The notes under the pieces were generated by a model that did not search any database, was not told the origin of the DNA, and was given only the letters and a program-made list of their open reading frames with translations. Position numbers and translations under genes: made by a program. A DNA stretch of 28,221 nt from Nemertoderma westbladi. Taxonomy: Eukaryota; Xenacoelomorpha; Nemertodermatida; Nemertodermatidae. Of the stretch, positions 20,411 through 28,221 are shown piece by piece (position 1 is the first letter of the stretch; the number at the start of each line of letters is the position of its first letter). Location: the NCBI GenBank assembly GCA_032718475.1, contig JAUCBJ010004520.1:1-28221 (forward strand), in the 5' to 3' direction.

Positions 20411-21493
20411 CATAGTGTTTTAGCCAATCAGAAACACTCTCTGTTTAACCATACATAGTACTTATTAGTCTGCTACAATTTTTATCATTATCACTTCACT
20501 ACTTCATTATTATTAGATTCTGTCAAAATTATTAATTATTGAATCATTTATTTATGTAATTGTTATTCTACACGTATAAAAGTGTTGTTATTTAGTAATA
20601 TTGCTGGGTACCGTAGAAAACATGTACTTGGTTTATATATACTGGCTTTCTAGGTGTTGCCCAGCACATATTTTATACAATACATGAACTACATTGTATA
20701 TGGATTACATTTTTTTTTATTATGTTGTAGGAAATAATAATTACAAAATGTTAATTTGATTTTTCTTTCATTGTATGCCTATATTGTATATTGAATTAGC
20801 CTAGTTTGAAATGGATGAGCGTTTGTGGATGACGATGTTATTCGACATCTAAACATTCCCCATTAAAAATCATTCTGACTTGTAATTCCGATGAATCTAT
20901 TTCTAAGACCGAATTTGAGGTTCCAGTAGTAATTCCGGTGAGGAGATTTTATGGCCTTCGACTTCAAGAAACACCCCAGGGGCTCACAGAAAGAAAGAAT
21001 ACCGCATTAAACCTCAGGGTCATCTGGGTAGGAAGAATTATTCAAAATGAAAACCACGGGGGTGCCATCAGTAGAGAAAGGAGACGATGGAAATCAGGAC
21101 AATTTGGAACCCAATGAGGATCAAAGCTCGACATGTAAAATGGGAAGAGGTTTACTTAAATTTTTCGTATGAGAATAAAATAATATTCGTACTTCCAGAG
21201 ATCATTAGATATTCCAGAATCCAGAACTACATTATCAATTTTTCAGTTATTTATTCAATTAAGAATTTGTAAAAAATGTGTGCTGGGAATCTAACACTGC
21301 AATCAAATTGACATTCATGATGGAATCGGTTTCTGATTCATAATTAATTAATACATGAACTCGTATTTTTAATAATTAATATTAGGCAATGATATTATAT
21401 TTGCTAATAACTAATATCTAACTATAGTAATAACACTTTGACATTATGCATGTAATTATTATTGACAATCCAGTCAGCTATTTCGTATTTGCT

Positions 21494-21575
21494 GTGCCAT
21501 ATATGACCCATCATGCAGTAAAATATTTCGGTACTTTGATATCTCCAATGCATAGCGTGCCATATATGGTACACC
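21494..21575. repeat. Inverted pair of piggyBac subterminal repeats (right)
   Basis: GTGCCATATATGACCCATCA (arm 21494-21519) and ATGCATAGCGTGCCATATAT (arm 21548-21575) are diverged copies of the left-side motif, again in opposite orientation. They lie 140-220 bp from the right end, mirroring the left pair, which lies further in. Confidence 0.7.
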
Positions 21576-21713
21576 AATAAAACGCATTATTACATGAAAA
21601 CTGTTCATTTTTTTCATTTTTTCTTATAATTTCCTGAATCAGCAGTGGAAAATATGACTAAAAATAATTTTTACTCAAAAATTAAAAAAAAAATTAATTC
21701 GTGCATGGAAGGG

Positions 21714-21940
21714 TTAAGACTTTTATCTGGTCTTAAAGTTCGTAATACGAAGTTTAAGACTTTTTATATGGTCTTAAAGTTCCTAATACGAAGTTTAAGA
21801 CTTTTTATATGGTCTTAAAGTTCGTAATACGAAGTTTAAGACTTCTGATCTGAAACTTCGTAATGCGAAGTTTAAGACCTTTTATTTGGTCTTAAAGTTC
21901 GTAATAAGAAGTTTAAGACCTTTTTGGTCTTAATATTCGT
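21714..21940. repeat. Palindromic 41-bp satellite, right part
   Basis: Five to six copies of the same unit as at 19895-19964. Each has a near-perfect 31-bp palindrome centred on TTCGTA-A-TACGAA, with arms GTCTTAAAG and GTTTAAGAC, joined by TTTTTATATG. One copy is variant (CTTCTGATCTGAAACTTCG), and the last is shortened to CTTTTTGG between arms. A single strand could fold into serial hairpins. Confidence 0.92.
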
Positions 21941-22613
21941 TTTAAGCAAAATATAAAAAAATATTGCCTAAGTGGCCCTTCAGTGCCGCCATAGATATTT
22001 GATCCGTTGAAGTGCTGCGGCTACGTCGAATCCCTTAGTATATATATTTTACAACGAAGTACTATTGATTATTTTTACAATATATTGTATTGTTATGATT
22101 TCTTCATTTAATGCCGTATAATTTTAAAGATTATACAATTAAGTACTATTAACAATAAAGTACTTTATTAGCAATTTATCGACCAATTAGAACTGCTAAT
22201 ATTATATTAATTTGTTTGGAATATTTTCATATTTTGTCACCCTGAAGATATTTTCAGATAAAACATGTGGAATATTACTTGAGTGGCTGTAGTTCTTCTG
22301 ATCACATGGACACAACAAATATTTCTATGTGATATTATACATAATCTTATCATCATTTTCGATGGTATGTAATAGTTTCACAATAATTGCACATAATATA
22401 TGTATGTAAATAAATATAGGTCATAATTGAACATGTATGTTATTGTAGGTAATATGAAGCTGAACTGAGCCATTGTTAGATAAAATATTTGTCAGAGAAT
22501 TTTCATATTGATAAAATAACAAAATAAAACTGGGTTGTAATGTGAGAATCGGTACCTGGAAAATAATTGTCTTTCAGAAGATGACCTTCACCGCCCATGT
22601 CATGTATTTAATA
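21941..22613. other. AT-rich intergenic, no feature
   Basis: No ORF, repeat or RNA gene is supported. The last part (22500-22613) lies downstream of the Ly6-like stop codon on the minus strand and could be its 3' UTR; AT-rich stretches there are too common to call a polyadenylation site. Confidence 0.4.
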
Positions 22614-23276
22614 TCAGCAGAAGTTAATAATAAGTGCTACTGCCGTGATAACAGAAGCAATAGCTCCACTGTGTTTATTTGCCCTACTTGATATCATTGT
22701 TGTGTATGTTTTAGATGTTGTTGAAGCTTCCTTCGGACTTGTATCCGGTTGTGCTGTACTTGTAACCGGATCAAATAGTGGATCATCCCAATCCACGGTT
22801 CCATTGGAATTCAGGTAGTCGTGCTCCCACATCCGGTCTCCCACTTTGTTGCAGACGTCTGTTCCGTTGCAACAGACAGTCTGACAACTAGGCTGTCTCA
22901 GCTCGGCATTCTCGGATTCCTCAGGAGGTCGCCACTCGTTCCAGAAAACCTTACATTCATCTTCATTGATGAATTCCTCGCAGGCCGACATCCAGCAGAA
23001 CTCCTCCCTGGAATACAACAAGCCTTTGAACTCTTCGTTGTTCACAGCTAAAATTCCTGGGAGTTGAAGGAATAGCAGTCGGCAGGAGGTACAACTCGTT
23101 TTGCTTTCGCCTGGATTTTCTTCGTGCCAAGAGGAATCCGGGAACACATCGGGGCGAGCTGATGTGTAAGAAATGATGTTTTTTCTATCATTACAAGTAA
23201 CAGCTGAGACCCACAATACTTCCTCTCTTAGTATGGAAACAGCAACTAATAGCATTTTTGATAACTTGATATCCAT
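22614..23276 (-). CDS. Ly6/uPAR-type GPI-anchored surface protein
   Basis: I take the ATG at 23274-23276 (MDIKLSKM...), giving 220 residues; a TTG-initiated extension of nine codons is possible but unlikely. An N-terminal hydrophobic stretch (MLLVAVSIL...VLWVSAV) suits a signal peptide, although interrupted by REE, with cleavage before TCNDRK. The mature part has ten cysteines, including SCTSC, FCWMSAC and the hallmark PSCQTVCCNGTDVCNK, which matches the closing CC-x5-CN of the LU (Ly6/uPAR) fold. N-glycosylation sites lie at NGTD and NGTV. A Ser/Thr-rich stalk leads to a small-residue region (SSRANKHSGA) and a hydrophobic tail (AIASVITAVALIINFC) typical of GPI attachment. It would sit on the outer cell surface; its ligand is unknown. 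No intron is visible, unusual for Ly6 genes, so it may be a retrocopy or a gene with introns only in the UTR. Confidence 0.75.
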   Translation of the reverse strand: MDIKLSKMLLVAVSILREEVLWVSAVTCNDRKNIISYTSARPDVFPDSSWHEENPGESKTSCTSCRLLFLQLPGILAVNNEEFKGLLYSREEFCWMSACEEFINEDECKVFWNEWRPPEESENAELRQPSCQTVCCNGTDVCNKVGDRMWEHDYLNSNGTVDWDDPLFDPVTSTAQPDTSPKEASTTSKTYTTMISSRANKHSGAIASVITAVALIINFC

Positions 23277-23303
23277 GTTAAGTATACCCAGACTCCCAGC
23301 CAA

Positions 23304-24249
23304 TTGATGTTCGAAATTCAGTACACAGAAATGATGATTTGTTTTATATTATATTACGCAAGTTGCTAACACTCTATTTGGAGTGTAAAGCTGATGTTCA
23401 TTGAACGGGGGGGAGGTGGGCAGTGAGGTGAGGGGGCAATTTTAACGAGCATGAACGAACCCAAAAGGAGAACACTAGAATTGATTGTTGTAAGTAGTGT
23501 CCTTTGGTCTGATCATTATGTTATATGAAATGAAACAGCAACAAAGGGTATGGAATTGATGTGGCAGCAGCTATAAAATATATAAATAATAGTAGCAAAA
23601 ATGTGTTAAATTATAGCCTACTGTAGTTTGTATTCTACTGACAATTAGTATTCTTGTACTTCCTGACTACCGTTGTAGGGCGAGCCACACAGTAAAGGCG
23701 AGCCTTAGCGCTAAATTATAATTAGTAAAAATGGCAAAATTTCATGTCCGTCTGTCCGTCCGTCTGTCCGTCTCTCAGTCCGTCTGTCTGTCCGTCTGTA
23801 ATGAAAAATCCATTCGTTAATTAACTTTTGAAGATTTTAACCATTTAGATTTATGAAAAAAATTATTTATTATATTATTATTTATTTATTTATTATTATT
23901 ATTTATTATACTAAAACTATTCAGACCTGTGTCATTTAAGTAGACGTTTGAGGAATGCTAATAGCTGACCGTAATAATACCTGATTTGGTTTGTTAAGGA
24001 AGCATTGTATTGTATACAATGAACACAGTGTAGCATCCCAGTGTATATGTACCATACCATCAAGGGCTCTGATTTCTCTGCGGTAATAGCTCAGCAGAGG
24101 CTGTGATACAGCATGTCAGGATTTAGCAGCCTACCCTGTCAGGAATAAATTGACCTTCAGTTAAGGTTCCAGGTGAGGTGGTTCCGTACCCTTTATAGTT
24201 TATTTGACGTAGAGAATGCCTTACCCTATCATATTATTCATGTTCTTAT
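23304..24249. other. Intergenic with short simple repeats
   Basis: No gene is supported. A G-rich stretch (GGGGGGGAGGTGGGCAG) lies at about 23407-23440, a TTATTATTTATT-type run at 23870-23915, and a GTCCGTCTGT repeat at 23746-23805. The part directly upstream of the Ly6-like ATG should hold its promoter, but I see no distinct TATA or initiator motif. Confidence 0.4.
23746..23805. repeat. (GTCCGTCT) simple repeat
   Basis: About seven imperfect copies of GTCCGTCTGTCC-type octamers. Similar but shorter TCTGTCCGTC motifs recur at about 26800-26842, 26956-26972 and, with mixed orientation, 27108-27165, so this may mark a dispersed repeat family. Confidence 0.85.
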
Positions 24250-24720
24250 TTTTTCAATAGAATCCTGAATCCAAGATCCAGAAGTCTTCTACATGATCAA
24301 CCGAACATACTGACGATCGATGACCTGCTACAGGAATCCAAGAATTTAAGTCTTTGTAGCATTTACTAATAGACCAACATTGGGTGCTGCTTATTCTACA
24401 CTGTTGAGTAGTTTTTGAGCACAATCCAATGTTTCTAGCATTAAACCAACATCATCGCAAAGTCGAAGTCCATCAAGTGTGTAACGGTGGTTTCCTCTAC
24501 TTTTACTACCAGCGGCTGGTTGTATATCTACCTCATATATATTAGTTTGGTCAAGACACATTCGCAGCATATACTCCACCACAAGAATACTAGTAAAGGA
24601 GCAAGCGTGTCAGCCTTGAAGGACACCCCTTCACAATTCAGATGGCTCTGTACCTCCATATGTTATAGAGACAGGTGGTGTGTACCTCATCGGGGATTTC
24701 ATAGACCTCAAAGATCTCAA
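24250..24720 (-). pseudogene. Non-LTR retrotransposon (LINE) reverse-transcriptase remnant
   Basis: The minus strand contains the core blocks of a LINE reverse transcriptase in order: GVLQG (about 24625), with the usual DTLAPFL degraded after it, then VVEYMLRMCLDQT (about 24580), LCDDVGLMLETLDCAQKLL (about 24460-24410), which corresponds to the catalytic A/FADD block, and VGLLVNATKT (about 24380). A VEDF-like block follows near 24290. Cys replaces the residue usually before DD (LCDD for FADD/YADD), and stops and frame changes separate the blocks, so it is inactive. The best-preserved piece is a 63-codon ORF (24582-24391). The pattern suits RTE/Jockey-like elements, but the clade cannot be fixed from this fragment. 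No endonuclease domain or poly-A tail is visible. Confidence 0.72.
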
Positions 24721-27199
24721 ATATAAATGCGGGAGGCAGCTGTCAAAGGAGGCATTGATGGTAGCAATCTGCTCACTGACTAGGTAACCCTGATTGTCTG
24801 AGTAAGCGCGGGTGCTGAAGAACCTTTAACTGCATCTTTAGCAGCTGTTGATTTACTCAACCTCTCTATGCACCTGTTGGGCTACAACCAATGCCTTCCT
24901 TCGGTTCTGAATGCATTAGAGATCTTTCTATAAAAGTGAGGAACACTGTCAATTTTCTGCATCACTCACAGCCTTAATAAACTGAATACCACTTGGCCCT
25001 GTGTCGGTATACAGTTTCCAGGTTTCTTTTGAAACTATTCATTTCATGTTGAACAATTCTTATTGTTTGTAGTTAAACTCCCCTAGCTTTTAAACAAAAC
25101 TTAATTAAGTATTTACCAATAGGGTTAACCATATTTATACATATCACATATCATACAGTAGTGCTTTCTGAAATGTATAATTAGCAGCATTATTCATTTC
25201 CCAAATTTTCGTGCGAATTTCTGTGGGTAGTAGCATTTACACTTCGTCTAATTTGTACCTTCGATCCAATCCCCTTTCTAAGGTAATTTTATCTAAACTA
25301 AACCAATCACTAAATTCTAGAACAAAAAACATTTAAATTCTGGTTTGGGAACATACATTTTTGTGCGGAGTGAAAATGCTTCGCACAGAAATACCAAAAT
25401 TTCTACGTCGCCTACAAACGAGGAAATGAAAATGGTGTCTAAGCTATATTACATTGTGTGCATAGAAGGCAGTTCTATTCGTAGAAAACAATAATGAGTA
25501 GCATATCTATAGTTATAACATTGAAGTAATGGTGAGCTTTACTCTGTAAATGTATTACATACAAATCGATGGTAAGGACTTATGTTATGTATTGTATACT
25601 CCACACAATGTTAGTAGTAAGTAGCTGTAAGTTGCTCCATCCATTAGGTTTTTTCTTACAAGTGAGTAGTAGGTGGCATTGCTGTATGAATTTATTATAT
25701 TGGGTACATCTTACAAGCCGAGAAGATAGCTAGTGCCTTGAATTCACATTCCCTAGAGGTTTTCGTTTTCGTTTACCTGTACGAATTCCTTAAAGGGACT
25801 ACCCTGGGCGCATCTCTGCTCTTCATATTTAAATGGTAGCCAAATGAGTGCCAATTTCCTTTGGGGAGTATTGTTCTTGGGGGACCGCACTGGAAGTAAT
25901 TCGTGAGTGAGATTATGTACGTAACTTTTACCTTTTAACTCTAACTTATACTTGCTACTAAATCTGTAAGCTAAAGTTCGAAGACTTCGTTTGCGGGGAA
26001 ATACTACGTCACAAATTTTTTTATTAATTTTTTACATAAAAAAAGATACCTTTCAAATTTGTAGCTGAGTTTAGTCGAGGTGAACGTCTGATTCACAGAT
26101 ATACTTCGCAGCGTTGTGAGAGTTAGGCAACAGCAATCTGAATGCGAATGCGGTAATAGACGCATTTGGGGAATTTAGAAAAAATATTCCTTGTTTCACA
26201 CGTTCAGCGATCACTTACTGTGTTAATAAACGTTTATAAAGAAATATAAGCAAATAATAAAGGTACAGAATGGGGAAGAATAAGTTGACAGTAGGGAAGA
26301 TTGGGTATGTAATGAATTAGTGATGTTCCAGAATAATTAAATTATTCGAAAAGGGAAGTGAACACAATTTACACTTTAGGTAACTAGAAGTGGCATAAAT
26401 TTTTTACATTTATTAATTTAATCTGATGAAAAATTACTATTGTTAATATTATTGAATAGATGCAATCAGTGTCTTAGATGCCTTATAAGAATATAGATAT
26501 AAAATATCAATAGAAAGCAATCATTTAACCTAAAAACCCATCAAGTTGACCAGACAATAAGCTTTTTGTAGGGACCCGTGTAAGTATGTACCACAGCTCA
26601 ATCCATGATAAAAGTTGTGACATGTAAAAATGGCGCCATTTCACCAATTTAATATGTTTAATGGGGTGCCATCCACCACCCCCCTTTCGAATTTTTTTTT
26701 TGTTTTTATTATTTAATCTAGAGCAGATTTTTATCAAGATTACAAATTTGAATACAGTTTAGCAAGATCCCTCTTTCTTCTCGAGATATGGATGTCTGTC
26801 CATTTGACTGTCGGTCTGTCCGTCAGTATGTCTGTCCGACAATAGAATTCATACTATCTATCTAAAAAATTATCTATATGGGTTTTCGAGGTAGGTGACT
26901 TCATTTCTGATGTCATTATTCACTTTTGCCCTCGTCGTTTCTGTCTACATGCCCGGCAGTCTGTCCGTCCAAATATAACCGAAAGCCTGACAGCCAAAAA
27001 GACAATTGGAAGTCATCAAATGTTAAAACTGACACTCGAAATGAATTTGTGACCAGGAAAACCCTTATAACTGAACTTTTAGCTAGATGGTGTGACCTTT
27101 CCGGATAGTCAGATAGACCGACAGTCAGACATACAAGTTGCAGTCTGTCTACCTATCCGTCGGTTTAGATTTCCAAGGCTTCCCATTATTTGGTAATGG
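24721..27199. other. AT-rich intergenic, no gene supported
   Basis: Up to about 24950 the minus strand may hold further decayed LINE sequence (ISNAFRTEGRH, ERLSKSTAAKDAV). Beyond that I see no coding region, RNA gene or array up to 27200 except short TCTGTCCGTC clusters near 26800, 26956 and 27110-27165. ORFs at 26525-26737 (minus) and 26926-27108 (plus) have no recognisable domain and overlap low-complexity sequence. Confidence 0.4.
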
Positions 27200-27918
27200 T
27201 GAAAAATATCGAGACTTGAAAAATATCGAGAGTAAAAATAACAAGAGTAAAAATATCGAGATTAAAAATAACGAGTGTTGAAAATTAACTTGATTAAAAA
27301 ATATCGAGAGTAAAAATAATGCGAGATGAAAAATATCGAAAATAACGAGTGTTGAAAAATATCGAGTGTTGAAAAATATCGAGAGTAGAAATATCGAATG
27401 TTGAAAAATATCGAGAGTAAAAATATCGAGAGTAAAAATATCGAGAGTAAAAATATCGAGAGTAAAAATATCAAGAGTAAAAATATCGAGAGTAAAAATA
27501 TCGAGAGTAAAAATGTCGAGAGTAAAAATAACGAGTGTTGAAAAATATCGAGAGTAAAAATATCGAGTGTTGAAAAACATCGAGAGTAAAAATATCGAGT
27601 GTTGAAAAATATCGAGAGTAAAAATATCGAGTGTTAAAAAATATCGAGAGTAAAAATATCGAGTGTTGAAAAATATCGAGTGTTGAAAAATATCGAGAGT
27701 AAAAATATCGAGTGTTAAAAAATATCGAGTGTTGAAAAATACCGAGAATAAAAATATCGAGTGTTGAAAAATATCGAGAGTAAAAATATCGAGTGTTGAA
27801 AAATATCGAGAGTAAAGATATCGAGTGTTGAAAAATATCGATTGTTGAAAAATATCGAGAGTAAAAATATCGATAGTAAAAATATAGTGTTGAAAAATAT
27901 CGAGAGTAAAAATATTGC
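27200..27918. repeat. Two-unit satellite (15/17 bp)
   Basis: About 44 units alternate irregularly between GAGAGTAAAAATATC (15 bp) and GAGTGTTGAAAAATATC (17 bp), which share the ends GAG and AAAAATATC. Runs of the first unit alone occur at about 27412-27510. The minus strand is stop-poor and gives long spurious ORFs of type FYSRYFSTLDIF. The left edge is diverged (27208-27360) and the right edge is sharp near 27918. Confidence 0.93.
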
Positions 27919-28221
27919 ATTTTGCGTGAGCATTTTATTTAGAATTATGGGACAATATTGCTGTGCATGGGTTACAATAGTGCAAGTGCAAATAAATGGC
28001 ATTAATACACTTTGGGTACCTTTATTATACTAGCTAGTTTTTGCTATTCTTTATAAATATTATAGAAGAAGTACTAGCTATCAATTTTTATAAATATTTT
28101 TGTTCTAGAACACAATTTTTAGTTCTAGATCACATTCTAAAATTTTGAAAATAGCTAGTATTTTTTACTTCTTTTTATATAGTTATAGAACACGTGTAAG
28201 CTACCAATGTTGATAAATAGT
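27919..28221. other. AT-rich end of window with short inverted and direct repeats
   Basis: TACTAGCTAT at 28072-28081 is inverted at 28151-28160 (ATAGCTAGTA). GTTCTAGAACACAA, GTTCTAGATCACAT and GTTATAGAACACGT form three spaced direct copies between 28102 and 28195. It may be the edge of another repeat that continues beyond the window. Confidence 0.5.

Larger units (their letters stand above)
19961..21717. mobile_element. Non-autonomous or decayed piggyBac-type DNA transposon
   Basis: The left end is TTAA (19961-19964) followed by CCCTTACATGCAT. The right end, read on the minus strand from 21717, is TTAA then CCCTTCCATGCAC. The terminal inverted repeats therefore match at 11 of 13 bases, start CCCTT, and are flanked by TTAA on both sides, which is the signature of piggyBac transposition. 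Internal copies of a 28-bp motif (AGTGCATAC...CATATGTGGAACAC) occur near both ends. The 1749-bp interior is AT-rich and has no intact transposase. A plus-strand stretch at about 20820-21110 has short open segments (DDDVIRHLNIP, EFEVPVVIPVRRFYGL) that might be transposase remnants, but I cannot assign them. Confidence 0.85.

Noticed and set aside
20800-21272. piggyBac transposase gene inside the element
   Set aside because: Only short open segments with stops in every frame; none shows the catalytic Asp blocks of the family.
27149-28002. Overlapping minus-strand ORFs rich in FYSRYFSTLDIF
   Set aside because: They translate the 15/17-bp satellite, whose minus strand happens to lack stops.

Overview
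The window looks like intergenic, repeat-dominated DNA from an invertebrate animal. It is AT-rich, has long satellite arrays, and carries a BEL/Pao retrotransposon, a piggyBac-type DNA element, LINE and Gypsy fragments, and a decayed HECT-like gene of a kind I associate with molluscs and other marine invertebrates. A lophotrochozoan such as a mollusc is plausible, but this is inferred from family impressions, not shown. Almost every coding trace reads on the minus strand. The only intact, host-like protein gene I can support is a short Ly6/uPAR-type, GPI-anchored surface protein (22614-23276).

Layout. Positions 1 to about 3705 are one satellite array of 23/24-bp monomers with higher-order structure; its plus strand is densely loaded with splice-acceptor-like sequence. 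From about 3705 to 10823 lies a BEL/Pao LTR retrotransposon on the minus strand (gag, zinc knuckles, aspartic protease, reverse transcriptase, RNase H). It is broken by frameshifts, three in-frame stops and an apparent insertion of about 1.2 kb, and is cut off inside RNase H by the satellite. About 10.8-13.5 kb is non-coding and may hold its leader and LTR. A 25-bp tandem repeat and a Gypsy-type zinc-knuckle fragment lie at 14.1-14.45 kb.

From 15.2 to 18.24 kb is a minus-strand block of broken ORFs. One resembles the nucleoprotein of a non-segmented negative-strand RNA virus (order Mononegavirales), so the block is a candidate endogenous viral element. Directly upstream of it (18.24-19.8 kb) is a decayed HECT-like gene containing a 21-bp minisatellite. 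At 19.96-21.72 kb a piggyBac-type element sits at a TTAA inside a 41-bp palindromic satellite, splitting that array in two. The Ly6-like gene follows, then a LINE reverse-transcriptase remnant (24.25-24.72 kb), about 2.4 kb of featureless AT-rich DNA, and a second satellite (27.2-27.92 kb) built from two alternating short units.

The genes do not form a pathway; the window is a record of successive insertions. I did not find a clearly new functional system. The leads most worth following are the nucleoprotein-like fossil and its Gly-rich/P-like neighbours, the splice-signal-laden satellite, and the nested piggyBac/palindromic-satellite arrangement.
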